Below are positions 1 to 9,300 of a stretch of 64,000 nt of DNA, piece by piece. The notes below the pieces were generated by a model, which had not been told where the DNA came from, did no database searches, and was given only the letters and a program-made list of their open reading frames with translations. Made by a program: the position numbers and the translations under genes. Source of the stretch: LSCE01 sp050485425 (GTDB lineage Bacteria; Pseudomonadota; Gammaproteobacteria; Nitrococcales; Aquisalimonadaceae); contig JBJHBJ010000020.1 in the NCBI GenBank assembly GCA_050485425.1, positions 1-64,000 on the forward strand. The letters are read 5' to 3'. Position 1 is the first letter of the stretch. Each line of letters starts with the position of its first letter.

Positions 1-838
1 GAAGACCGAGCACAATCAACACCAGTCCGACAATATTGGTTGCGGTGAGCCGTTCGCCCAGCGCGACCGCAGAGGCGAATACGCCGAATGCCGGCACGCC
101 GAGGGAGGCGATGGAAGTGGTGGAAGCCGGCAGAGCGCGGGTAACGGTGATCATGGCCCAGAAACACAGCGCGGTGGCAAGCGGCCCGTTGTAGAACAGC
201 ACCCAGCCGAGTTCGGCACCCCAGTGCCAGGTGCCCTTCCCTTCCACCAGCCATGCCACCGGCAGCAACGCCACCGCCGCCACGCTGAACTGCCACGGCG
301 CCAGCGACAACGGCGAGCCCTGCATCGGTGTGCCCCGCACCTGGATGATCAGCAGTGCCCAGACGAAGGCCCCGAGCAGCAACAACCCGTTACCCAGCAC
401 GACCTGCGCATCGGTCCAGTCGAAGCCGAAGGGGTTGAACATGACGAGCACGCCGGCCAGGCCGATCACGAAACCCAGCAACTTTCGCACACCCACGGCT
501 TCCCCGAGCAACAGCACGGCCAGCGGAATGACCCACAGGGAGGTGGTATAGGCGAGGATGGCCGATCGCCCGGCCGGCACGAATTGAAGGGCGACGGTGA
601 CCAACCCCAGAAAGGCCGCCATCTGGACCAGCCCGACGGACAGCACCAGTTTCCAGTCCGGTCTCGCCGGCAGCCGCAACTGGCCGAGGAAACCGGCGAC
701 CAGCGCCATGGTGGCGGCTCCCAACACCATCCGGATGGCCGCAAACCAGAGCGGGCTGATGTAATTCAGCCCATATTTCATCACCGGCCAGTTGGCGCCC
801 CAGAGCACGATGACAAGGACGAGCAGGGACCAGGCCAT
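1..838 (-). CDS. EamA/DMT-family transporter, 3' end cut by window edge
   Basis: Inner-membrane drug/metabolite exporter of the EamA (RhaT) type; substrate unknown. The readable protein begins MAWSLLVLVIVLWGANWPVM, whose WGANWPV is typical of the first EamA helix, and continues as alternating hydrophobic helices through both EamA repeats up to the left edge, where the C-terminus is lost. I chose the ATG at 838. An in-frame TTG at 880 is a real alternative: it would add 14 residues and has a GGAG about 8 bases upstream, whereas the ATG has no clear ribosome site. The gene lies downstream of moeA on the same strand with about 140 bp between, so it may be read through from the nar operon, but nothing ties its function to nitrate. 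Confidence 0.85.
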   Translation of the reverse strand, partial: MAWSLLVLVIVLWGANWPVMKYGLNYISPLWFAAIRMVLGAATMALVAGFLGQLRLPARPDWKLVLSVGLVQMAAFLGLVTVALQFVPAGRSAILAYTTSLWVIPLAVLLLGEAVGVRKLLGFVIGLAGVLVMFNPFGFDWTDAQVVLGNGLLLLGAFVWALLIIQVRGTPMQGSPLSLAPWQFSVAAVALLPVAWLVEGKGTWHWGAELGWVLFYNGPLATALCFWAMITVTRALPASTTSIASLGVPAFGVFASAVALGERLTATNIVGLVLIVLGL

Positions 839-876
839 CGGCCGGCTGACGATGGCGCTGGATGCGATACTGGCGT

Positions 877-963
877 TCAAACGGGGTCTCCGGTCGAGGG
901 TTGCCGGAGCAACGTTAGCAACTTTCGACCCGGCTTGGGAATGCCGCCCACGACCCGCGACAT
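877..963 (-). CDS. possible 28-codon ORF between moeA and the EamA gene
   Basis: A short reading frame beginning MSRVVGGIPKPGRKLL, with AAGGAG just before its ATG. Its TGA overlaps the alternative TTG start of the EamA gene (880), an arrangement that would allow translational coupling. No family is recognised. It could be a leader peptide or chance; only the ribosome site and the stop/start overlap support it. Confidence 0.2.
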   Translation of the reverse strand: MSRVVGGIPKPGRKLLTLLRQPSTGDPV

Positions 964-976
964 ATGCTCCTTCGTC

Positions 977-2203
977 TCAGTGCAGCAGTTCGCTGAACGG
1001 CAGCACCCGAACCGCGTCCCCGGCGACAACCGCTTGCCCCGCGGGAATCTCCACCAGGCTGTTCGCCCAGATCGTGGAGCTCATAACCCCGGAGCCCTGA
1101 TGAGGAAACAGCTCCACCGACAGCGAACCGGCCAGCGTGTTCACCCGTGCCCGCAGGAAACGGGTCCGGGATTCCGGCTCCAGGGCAAAGGCGGCATGCC
1201 CGGGCAGGACCTGGGGATACGGATCGCTCGCTCCCTGGCGGCGCAGCACCACGGATCGCCCGAACAGACAGAAGGTCACGAACAGCGACACCGGATTGCC
1301 GGGCAGACCCAGAAACGGCGTGCCGGCAATCCGGCCCATGGCCACCGGCTTGCCGGGCTTGATGGCGACTCGCCAGAGGTCGACCGAACCCAGGCGATTC
1401 ACGGCGGCCTTCACATGATCCTCATCGCCAACAGATACGCCGCCGGAGCTGATGATGAGATGACTGTTTGCAGCAGCCTCTTCGAGCGCCGCCACGGTCG
1501 CCTCCAGCGTATCCGCCACGCGGCTGCAGATCGACACCTCACACCCGAGCCCCTGCAGCAGGCCCAGCAGGGCGAAGCTGTTGGAGTTATAGATCTGGCC
1601 CGGCTGCAGCGACCGGCCCGGCTCCACCAGTTCGTCGCCGGTCGCCAGGACCGCGACCCTGAGCCGCGGACGCACCGCGAGGGAGGCATGCCCGCCCGTG
1701 GCGGCCTGGGCAAGATCCTGCGGGCGCAGGCGCATGCCGGCCTGCAGCATCTGGTCTCCCGCCCGGACATCCTCGCCGGCAGGCCGGATGTGCCGGCCCG
1801 GCCTGGGGGCGGACGTCATCAGCACGTGCTCCCCTCGCCGTTCGCACGCTTCCTGCGGAACCACGGTGTCGGCTCCGGCCGGGATCGGTGCGCCGGTGAA
1901 TATCCTGGCGGCAGTGCCGGCCTGCAACGGTTCCGGCGCGCGGCCCGCGGGTACCGTGGCGCTCACCGGCAACGGAACACCCGGTACCGCATCGGCCGCG
2001 CGAACGGCATAGCCGTCCATCGCTGCATTATCCGTCGGCGGCGCGGTCACCCGGGCAAACACGTCCTTCGCCAGCACCCGTCCCAGCGCCTCCGTCAGCG
2101 GCACGTGCTCACTCCCGGCGAGCGGCGCTACCGCAGCCAGCATGCGCTTCAGAGCCTCCTCGGCGGTCAGCATTTCCGTTCCCACCACACGGGGATCAGC
2201 CAT
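977..2203 (-). CDS. moeA: MoeA, molybdopterin molybdenumtransferase
   Basis: Inserts molybdate into adenylylated molybdopterin, the last step of molybdenum cofactor synthesis, in the cytoplasm. The 408-aa length is normal for MoeA. Visible hallmarks are DNAAMDGYA in the N-terminal domain, GDELVEPG and SGGVSVGDEDHV in the MoCF-biosynthesis domain, GLPGNPVS, and a C-terminal beta-barrel domain. The ATG at 2203 (MADPRVVG) overlaps the upstream gene's stop by 8 bases; the frame is open further upstream but lacks MoeA similarity. It is the last gene of the nar operon, supplying cofactor to NarG. It may be an operon-dedicated copy in addition to a housekeeping one, which the window cannot show. Confidence 0.95.
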   Translation of the reverse strand: MADPRVVGTEMLTAEEALKRMLAAVAPLAGSEHVPLTEALGRVLAKDVFARVTAPPTDNAAMDGYAVRAADAVPGVPLPVSATVPAGRAPEPLQAGTAARIFTGAPIPAGADTVVPQEACERRGEHVLMTSAPRPGRHIRPAGEDVRAGDQMLQAGMRLRPQDLAQAATGGHASLAVRPRLRVAVLATGDELVEPGRSLQPGQIYNSNSFALLGLLQGLGCEVSICSRVADTLEATVAALEEAAANSHLIISSGGVSVGDEDHVKAAVNRLGSVDLWRVAIKPGKPVAMGRIAGTPFLGLPGNPVSLFVTFCLFGRSVVLRRQGASDPYPQVLPGHAAFALEPESRTRFLRARVNTLAGSLSVELFPHQGSGVMSSTIWANSLVEIPAGQAVVAGDAVRVLPFSELLH

Positions 2204-2642
2204 GGGACGCTCCCGCCAGGGAAAGCCTGACCGGGCTGCCGGCACGGTCGAAGACCGCATAGCGGGACAGATCCTCGCCCTGGCTGACGGCCTCGGCCAT
2301 GCGCTGCAGGTAAGGCGCGGCTTCCTCGCTCGTCGCAGGCGCGCCGTTACGTCCCGACAGGCTGGAGACCAGCAGCAGATCCCAGGGATGCCCGAGGCTG
2401 TCCGCCTCTTCCGCCAGGACATCCAGCCGGGTGTCTTCGGTCAGCTCGATGTCGGTGGCCATCACCGGGCTCAGCGTACCCGAGCCTTCGATCACGTCCC
2501 CGTCGGGTGCCGGCCCGTCCCTGCCCTTCGATTCCGCGCGCAGCAGCACAATCAGCAGACGCTGCGGTGACGGCTGCTCAAGCCCGATGCGCTTGAGATC
2601 GTCGAAACTTCCAACCTCCAAGGATCCATTCGTGTCCATCAT
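2196..2642 (-). CDS. small nar-operon protein of unknown function
   Basis: A 148-aa soluble acidic protein without signal peptide or membrane segment. It resembles a family of about 150 aa found beside nar genes in proteobacteria and often labelled 'ribonucleotide reductase subunit alpha' in databases. From memory these share a QPEPQRLL-like start, a central GHPWDLLLVSSLSGRNG-like stretch and PYLQRMAEAV near the end, all visible here. Nothing in it looks like a ribonucleotide reductase: no radical or specificity-site motifs and far too short. It sits between the parvulin gene and moeA, overlapping moeA by 8 bases, so it is co-translated with nitrate reductase assembly factors. A role in enzyme maturation is a guess from position. 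Confidence 0.75.
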   Translation of the reverse strand: MMDTNGSLEVGSFDDLKRIGLEQPSPQRLLIVLLRAESKGRDGPAPDGDVIEGSGTLSPVMATDIELTEDTRLDVLAEEADSLGHPWDLLLVSSLSGRNGAPATSEEAAPYLQRMAEAVSQGEDLSRYAVFDRAGSPVRLSLAGASHG

Positions 2643-2651
2643 GACTCCACC

Positions 2652-3413
2652 CTATTGGATCAACAGCGATTCGGCGGCATCCAGGTCGATACCCTTGATC
2701 TGCGCCTCGCCGGCAAGCAGACGGATGTACTGGCTCAGCGCCCGGCGCCGGGTACGCTCTTCCAGATAGTCCGCGATACGCTCCCGCGCCGTCTCGAAAG
2801 GCATCAGCTCGCCCTCCACCCGCTGCAGCACCTCGACCACGTGGAAGCCATACCGGGTTTTCACCGGCTGCTCGGCCAAGCCCACCGGCAGGCGCACCAG
2901 CGCGTCCTCGAACTCCGGTACCGTCTCCCCACGGCTGACCTGGCCCAGCAGCCCGCCCTGACCCGCCGAGGGGCAGCGGGAGTGCTTTTTCGCCAACCGC
3001 GGGAATGCCTCCGGATCGTCGCGCAACTCCCGGACAAGCGCCTCCGCCAGATCCCTGGCGGCAGTGCGCTCTTCCAGGATGTCCGGCGGTGCCGCCAGCA
3101 GGATGTGCCGCACTTCCAGCAGCGGCGGTGTCCGGAACTGGTGCTGGTTCTGCTCGTACCAGCGCCGGCACGTTTCCTCATCCGACTCGGGCACGTCGAC
3201 CTCCCGCTCGATCACCGCATCGATGACAGCGTCCTCGGTGTCGTCCACGATGCCGATCTGTTCGGCGCGCTGCAGCAGCAGTTCCCGCACGGTCAGCGCC
3301 ACCGCGGCACGCCGCAGGGCGTACCGCGGGTCCGCGCCCGGCTCCTGGTGGTGTGCCGATTCGATGTTGATCGCCCGGCTGTCGATGGTCTTTCCGTTCA
3401 CCTGAATGCTCAT
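2652..3413 (-). CDS. parvulin-type peptidyl-prolyl isomerase of the nar operon (NifM/PpiC-like)
   Basis: Probable cytoplasmic peptidyl-prolyl cis-trans isomerase helping fold the nitrate reductase complex. The 253-aa protein has an N-terminal helical part (about 1-95) and a parvulin domain (about 97-195) with VRHILLAAP, CPSAGQGGLLG, EFEDALVRLPVG and YGFHVVEV, the usual parvulin landmarks. There is no signal peptide, unlike periplasmic SurA/PpiD, so it should act where NarGHJ assembles. It lies 10 bases after narI, and the small protein and moeA follow it. Parvulins directly after narI are known in several denitrifiers. I left the symbol blank because naming varies (nifM, ppiC). Confidence 0.88.
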   Translation of the reverse strand: MSIQVNGKTIDSRAINIESAHHQEPGADPRYALRRAAVALTVRELLLQRAEQIGIVDDTEDAVIDAVIEREVDVPESDEETCRRWYEQNQHQFRTPPLLEVRHILLAAPPDILEERTAARDLAEALVRELRDDPEAFPRLAKKHSRCPSAGQGGLLGQVSRGETVPEFEDALVRLPVGLAEQPVKTRYGFHVVEVLQRVEGELMPFETARERIADYLEERTRRRALSQYIRLLAGEAQIKGIDLDAAESLLIQ

Positions 3414-3423
3414 GACACCCTCC

Positions 3424-4110
3424 TCAGGTCGCGCGGCGGCGGACCACCTGGTAGGCGCGCCCGATGTAGCCGTAGGGCACGCTCCAGATGTGTACCAGGC
3501 GCGTGAAGGGGAAGATCAGGAACATCAGCATCCCGAGGAACATATGGGTCTTGTAGATCCAGTGGATGTCCAGGATGTGGGATGCGGCATCCGGCCGGAA
3601 AGTCACCAGCGACTGGGCCCAAGCGGTAATCTGAAGCATCACCTCGCCGTCCAGATGCCCGGTGGAAACCGGTATGGACAGCAGCCCGGTCAGCAACTGG
3701 GCGAACAACAGGTAGAGGATGAACATGTCCATCCTGCTGCCGGTCCTGCGTACGCGCGGATCGAACGTGCGGCGATAGGCGAGGATCGCGATACCCGCCA
3801 GGCAGATCAGCCCGAAGATGCCGCCGGCGATGATAGCCAGCAACTGCTTGGTCCCCGTCGACATGCCCAGCGAGGTGTAGACGGCCGTGGGCGTGAGCAG
3901 GCCGAACAGATGACCGAAGAACAGCGCGATGATCCCGATGTGGAACAGATTGTTGCCGATCAGGAACTTGCGATCGCTGGACAACATCTGGCTGGAACCC
4001 GTGCGCCACGTGTACTGGCTCTTGTCGTACCGCACCAGACTTCCCAGCAGAAACACCGCCCCCGCGATATAAGGGAATACCCCGAATAACAGCTCGTTGA
4101 TGTATGTCAT
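3424..4110 (-). CDS. narI: NarI, respiratory nitrate reductase cytochrome b (gamma) subunit
   Basis: Membrane anchor that takes electrons from quinol at the periplasmic side and passes them through two b hemes to NarH. It is 228 aa with five hydrophobic helices, as in E. coli NarI. The four axial heme ligands are recognisable: His57 and His67 in helix 2 (NLFHIG, FFGHLFG), and His189 and His207 (KTHMF, RLVHIW). Its start overlaps the end of narJ by four bases (ATGA type). Together with narGHJ it forms a complete membrane-bound cytoplasm-facing nitrate reductase. Confidence 0.97.
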   Translation of the reverse strand: MTYINELLFGVFPYIAGAVFLLGSLVRYDKSQYTWRTGSSQMLSSDRKFLIGNNLFHIGIIALFFGHLFGLLTPTAVYTSLGMSTGTKQLLAIIAGGIFGLICLAGIAILAYRRTFDPRVRRTGSRMDMFILYLLFAQLLTGLLSIPVSTGHLDGEVMLQITAWAQSLVTFRPDAASHILDIHWIYKTHMFLGMLMFLIFPFTRLVHIWSVPYGYIGRAYQVVRRRAT

Positions 4111-4814
4111 GGCCTTGCTCCTTCACCTGATCTGCGAAGCCCGCTGGTATCCACCGGAACCGCCTGCCCACTGTGCGTCCTGGCGCCGCCGCAGCCGTCG
4201 GCCGTCGGCCCGAACGTCACCGGCTCCTCTGCCCAGACGGCATCCAGGGCCTCCGGGGTATCGTCGCGGGTCTCGTCCCCGATCTGCTGCCGCAACGCCG
4301 CGTCCGCCTGGTCGATACCCCCCAGTTCCAGCAAGGCCTGAAGCACCACGGCATAGTCGCTCTCCCGCTGCGTCAGCCTGCCGTGCAGCAACTGCAGCAG
4401 ATGCGCGCTCTGCTGCAGCCAGTCGCGGGCGTCCTCCTCAGGGAGCAGCGAACAGAACTCCAGGAACATCGGCAGATAGTCCGGCAGCTCGTTGGCCTCG
4501 ATGTCGAAGCCGTGTTTCCGGTAGATCTCGCTGAGCTCCACCATCGCCTGCCCCCGATCCCGCGATTCGCCGTGCACGTGCTCGAACAGGTGCAGGGAAA
4601 GCGCCCTGCTGCGATCGAACAGGCCGACGTATTCCGCCTGCACGTCGAACAGGTCGGCGCAGGACAGGCGGTGCAGCAGATCCGCCAGCGCCCTGCGTGT
4701 ACCGGAGGCAACCCGCCCGTCCCGGCCGATCAGGTCCGCCAGTTCATGGCTGTGCTGCAACACCTCCTCGGTGGGATAGTGCAGCAGCACGGCCAGTGCC
4801 TTGAGCGTTCTCAT
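4107..4814 (-). CDS. narJ: NarJ, nitrate reductase assembly chaperone (delta subunit)
   Basis: Dedicated redox-enzyme-maturation chaperone (TorD/DmsD/NarJ superfamily) that binds apo-NarG, promotes cofactor insertion and holds NarGH off the membrane until complete. The 235-aa all-helical protein shows the family pattern around LSLHLFEHVHGESRDRGQAM and ELPDYLPMFLEF, which is the strongest identifier. The C-terminal 40 residues are low-complexity and probably disordered. It overlaps both narH and narI by four bases, so the narGHJI block is translationally coupled throughout. Confidence 0.96.
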   Translation of the reverse strand: MRTLKALAVLLHYPTEEVLQHSHELADLIGRDGRVASGTRRALADLLHRLSCADLFDVQAEYVGLFDRSRALSLHLFEHVHGESRDRGQAMVELSEIYRKHGFDIEANELPDYLPMFLEFCSLLPEEDARDWLQQSAHLLQLLHGRLTQRESDYAVVLQALLELGGIDQADAALRQQIGDETRDDTPEALDAVWAEEPVTFGPTADGCGGARTHSGQAVPVDTSGLRRSGEGARP

Positions 4815-6376
4815 GACTGCTCCTCCGTATTCCGCACCTTGAACTCCACCCTGGCCGGGAACGCCCTGCGCCGTGCCGGCTTGCCGCCGAAGATGTCGGT
4901 ACCGGTGGAACCGCCGCTCTGGGTATGGCAGCCGTCACCGAAACTGAACCCGCAACCGGCGCGCTCGCCGTAGGGATCGTCGGTGGAGAGCTCCCGGTGG
5001 CCGGTGGGGATGTCGAAGCGGTCCTCGTAGTTGGCGATGGCCATGATCCGGTACATGTCCTCCACCGTGGCCTCGTCCAACCCCACCTGCTCCAGCACGC
5101 TGTGATCCGGCGCGCCTTCGATGGTCTGGCTGCGCTTGAAGCGGCGCATGGCCAGCATGCGTTCCAGCGCCCGGATCACCGGCCGTTCGTCGCCGGCGGT
5201 GAGCATGTTGGCCAGGTACTTCACCGGAATGCGCAGGTTCTTGACGTTGGGGATCAGCCCGTCGTTCTCCAGCACGCCGGCATCCGCCGCCGACTGGATC
5301 GGCGACAGCGGCGGGATGTACCAGACCATGGGCAGGGTGCGGTATTCCGGATGCAGCGGGAACGCCACCTTCCAGTCCATGGCCATCTTGTAGACCGGCG
5401 AGCGCTGCGCCGCCTCCAGCCAGGACTCCGGAATCCCCTCCGCCCGGGCGGCCTTGATCACCTCCGGGTCGTGCGGGTCGAGGAATACCCGCATCTGCTG
5501 TTCGTAGAGATCCTGTTCGGACGCCGCGGACGCGGCCTCCTTGATGCGGTCCGCGTCATACAGGATCACGCCTAGGTAGCGGATACGGCCGACACAGGTT
5601 TCCGAGCACACGGTGGGTTCACCGATCTCGATGCGCGGGAAGCAGAAGGTGCACTTCTCCGACTTTCCGGCCTGCCAGTTGTAGTAGATCTTCTTGTACG
5701 GACAACCCGAGATGCACATGCGCCAGCCGCGACACTTGTCCTGGTCGATCAGCACGATGCCGTCCTCCTCGCGCTTGTAGATCGCGCCGGAAGGACAGGA
5801 CGCCACGCAGGTCGGGTTCAGGCAGTGTTCACAGAGCCGGGGCAGGTACATCATGAAGGTGTTCTCGAACTGCCCGTACATCTCCTTCTCGACGTTCTGG
5901 AAGTTGTAGTCCTTCGAGCGCTTCTCGAACTCGCCGCCGAGGATCTCCTCCCAGTTCGGCCCCCACTCGATCTTGTCCATGGGTCGCCCGGTGAGTGCCG
6001 AGAACGGCTTGGCCACCGGCTGGTGCTTCGAGTCCGGAGCGTTGTGCAGTCGCTGGTAGTCGTAGTTGAACGGCTCGTAGTACTCGTCGATGCTGGGCAG
6101 ATCCGGGTTGGCGAAGATCTTCGCCAGCAGCCGCCACTTGCCGCCCGCCTTGGGCTGCAGCTTGCCGGATTTCATCGACCAGCCGCCGTTCCAGCGCTCC
6201 TGGTTCTCCCAGTCCTTCGGGTAGCCGATACCGGGCTTGGTCTCCACGTTGTTGAACCAGGCATATTCCATGCCCTCGCGGGAGGTCCATACGTTCTTGC
6301 AGGTGACAGAACAGGTGTGGCAGCCGATGCACTTGTCCAGGTTCAGCACCTTGCCGATTTGCGCGCGCACTTTCAT
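4811..6376 (-). CDS. narH: NarH, nitrate reductase iron-sulfur (beta) subunit
   Basis: Electron-transfer subunit carrying four Fe-S clusters between NarI hemes and NarG. At 521 aa it matches the family. Cys16/19/22/26 open the first ferredoxin motif (CIGCHTCSVTC). Further groups appear in CEHCLNPTCVASCP, CRGWRMCISGCP and CTFCFPRIEIGEPTVCSETC. The tryptophan in CRGW replaces a cysteine, as expected for the [3Fe-4S] cluster. Its ATG overlaps the narG stop by four bases. Confidence 0.98.
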   Translation of the reverse strand: MKVRAQIGKVLNLDKCIGCHTCSVTCKNVWTSREGMEYAWFNNVETKPGIGYPKDWENQERWNGGWSMKSGKLQPKAGGKWRLLAKIFANPDLPSIDEYYEPFNYDYQRLHNAPDSKHQPVAKPFSALTGRPMDKIEWGPNWEEILGGEFEKRSKDYNFQNVEKEMYGQFENTFMMYLPRLCEHCLNPTCVASCPSGAIYKREEDGIVLIDQDKCRGWRMCISGCPYKKIYYNWQAGKSEKCTFCFPRIEIGEPTVCSETCVGRIRYLGVILYDADRIKEAASAASEQDLYEQQMRVFLDPHDPEVIKAARAEGIPESWLEAAQRSPVYKMAMDWKVAFPLHPEYRTLPMVWYIPPLSPIQSAADAGVLENDGLIPNVKNLRIPVKYLANMLTAGDERPVIRALERMLAMRRFKRSQTIEGAPDHSVLEQVGLDEATVEDMYRIMAIANYEDRFDIPTGHRELSTDDPYGERAGCGFSFGDGCHTQSGGSTGTDIFGGKPARRRAFPARVEFKVRNTEEQS

Positions 6377-9300
6377 GCCTGTTCCTCCGCCTGATAGATG
6401 CTCTCGTCGTCACCTTCCAGCCATTCCACGCGATCCATCTTGCGCAGCACGATGAATTCGTCGCGGTTGGAGCCAACGGTGCCGTAGTAGTTGAAGCCGT
6501 AGCTAAGCTGGGCGTAGCCCCCGATCATGTGGGTGGGCTTGAGCACGGCGCGGGTGACGGAATTGTGAATGCCGCCGCGTTCGCCGCTGATCTCCGACCC
6601 AGGGGTGTTCACCAGCTTCTCCTGGGCGTGGTACATCATCACCATGCCCTCGGGGACCCGCTGGCTCACCACCGCCCGGGCCACCAGGGCGCCGTTGGTG
6701 TTGAAGCACTCGATCCAGTCGTTGTCGACGATGCCGGCCTTCTTCGCATCGATCTCGCTCATCCACACGCAAGGCCCGCCGCGGGACAAGGTGAGCATCA
6801 GCAGGTTCTCGCTGTAGGTGCTGTGGATACCCCACTTCTGGTGCGGGGTGATCCAGTTCAGCACGATCTCCTCGTTGCCGTTGCCGCGCACACCCTGGAT
6901 GCTCTGCGTGGTCCGCATGTTCACCGGCGGCTTGTAGCTGACGAAGCCCTCGCCGAAGGCGCGCATCCAGCGGTGGTCCTGGTAGAGCTGCTGGCGGCCG
7001 GTCAGGGTGCGCCAGGGGATCAGCTCATGGACGTTGGTGTAGCCGGCGTTGTAGGACACGTGCTCCGATTCCAGCCCCGACCAGGTGGGCGAGGAGATGA
7101 TCTTACGCGGCTGCGAGACCACGTCGCGGAAGCGGATCTTGTCGTCCTCGCGCGGCAGCGCCAGGTGGGTGTGATCCCGGCCGGTCTGTTCGGACAGCGC
7201 CGCCCAGGCCTTCACCGCCACCTCGCCGTTGGTCTCCGGCGCCAGGCTCATGATCACCTCGGCCGCATCGATGGCGGTGTCGATCTTCGCCAGGCCCTTG
7301 TTGGCACCGTCTTCCAGATGCCGGCCGTTCAGGTCGCCCAGCAGCTTCACCTCATGCTCGGTGTTCCAGGCGATGCCCTTGCCGCCGTTACCGACCTTCT
7401 CCATCAGCGGTCCCAGCGCGGTGAAGCGGGCATAGACATTGGGGTAGTCCCGTTCCACGGCCACCAGGTTGGGCATGGTCTTGCCCGGAATCGGCTCGCA
7501 CTCGCCCTTGCGCCATTCCTGCACGTCGAAGGGCTGGGCCAGCTCGGCCGGGCTGTCGTGCAGGATCGGCAGCGCGACGATGTCGGTCTCCTTGCCCAGA
7601 TGGCCCTGCACCAGTTCGCTGAAGGTACGCGCCAGCCCCTTGTAGATATCCCAGTCGGAACGGGACTCCCAGCACGGATTCACCGCCGCGCATAGCGGAT
7701 GGATGAACGGGTGCATGTCCGAGGTATTGAGGTCGTTCTTCTCGTACCAGGTCGCAGTGGGCAGCACCACGTCCGAGTACAGGCAGGTGGTGGACATGCG
7801 GAAGTCCAGGGTGACCAGCAGGTCCAGCTTGCCGTCGGTGGTCTCGTCCCGCCAGACCACTTCCTGCGGCTTCTCGGCACCCTCCTCGCCCAGGTCCTTG
7901 CCCTGCACACCGTGGGCGGTGCCCAGCAGATGCTTGAGGAAGTATTCGTGCCCCTTGCCGCTGGAACCCAGGAGATTGGAGCGCCAGATGAACATGTTGC
8001 GCGGGAAGTTCACCGGATTGTCCGGATCCTCGCAGGCCATGGCCAGCCTGCCGCTCTTGAGCTGCTCGACCACGTAATCCTTCGGGTCCTTGCCGGCGTC
8101 GGCGGCGTCCCGCGCGATCTGCAGGGGATTGGCGCCGAGCTGCGGCGCGGACGGCAGCCAGCCCATGCGCTCGGCGCGCACGTTGAAGTCGATCAGGCTG
8201 CCCTGGAACTCCGCCGGGTCGGCCAGCGGGGACAGCATGTCCGCTACGTTCAGCTTCTCGTACCGCCACTGGTCGGTATGTGCATAGAAGAACGACGTGG
8301 AGTTCATGTGCCGCGGCGGACGGGCCCAGTCCAGCGCAAAGGCCAGCGGCTGCCAGCCGGTCTGCGGGCGCAGCTTCTCCTGGCCCACATAGTGCGCCCA
8401 GCCGCCGCCGCTCTGGCCGACGCAGCCGCAGAACACCAGCATGTTGATGATGCCACGGTAGTTCATGTCCATGTGGTACCAGTGGTTAAGGCCGGCACCG
8501 AGGATGACCATGGACTTGCCCTGGGTCTTGTCCGCGTTGTCGGCGAACTCCCGGGCCACGGCGATGACGCGGTCGCGCTTGACGCCCGTGATCTGTTCCT
8601 GCCAGGCCGGGGTGTACGGCATGTTGTCGTCGTAGCCGGTCGGCGTGTTCGGGCAATCAAGACCGCGGTCGACGCCGTAATGGGCAGTGATCAGATCGAA
8701 CACCGAGGCGACCAGTGCCTCCTCGCCATTCGCCAGAATCACCTTGCGCACCGGTACCTTGCGGTAGATCACCTCGTCTTGCGGGTTCGGTGTGAAGCGT
8801 CCCAGCTCATGTTCCAGGCCGCCGAAGTACGGGAAACCAACCTCGGCCACCTCATCGCGGCTGTCCAGCAGACTCAGTCGGAGCCGGGTTTCCTTTCCGT
8901 CCGCCTCTTTTTCCTCAAGGTTCCAGCGGCCGTTCTCGCCCCAGCGGAAACCGATGGAGCCGTTCGGCACCACGATGCTGTCGCTGGTCTCGTCATAGGC
9001 AAGGGTCTTCCACTCCGGGTTGTTGTCCTGGCCCAGGTTCTTGTCGAAATCCGAGGCGCGCAGGAAACGGCCGGCCTGGTAGCCCTTGTCGGTCTTGTCC
9101 AGGCGCACCAGGCATGGCATGTCGGTGTACTTGCGGGCGTAGTCGGTGAAATAGGCACTGGGCCGGTCGACGTGGAATTCCTTCAGGATCACGTGGCCGA
9201 ATGCCATTGCCAGCGCAGCGTCGGTGCCCTGCTTGGGATTCAGCCAGATGTCCCCGAACTTGGATGCCTCGGAGTAATCCGGGGTCACCGTGACGATCTT

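Noticed and set aside
224..2230. 668-codon open frame on the plus strand opposite moeA and its neighbours
   Set aside because: It mirrors well-identified genes on the other strand; its translation is Arg/His/Pro/Gln-rich with no family, as expected for antisense frames in GC-rich DNA.
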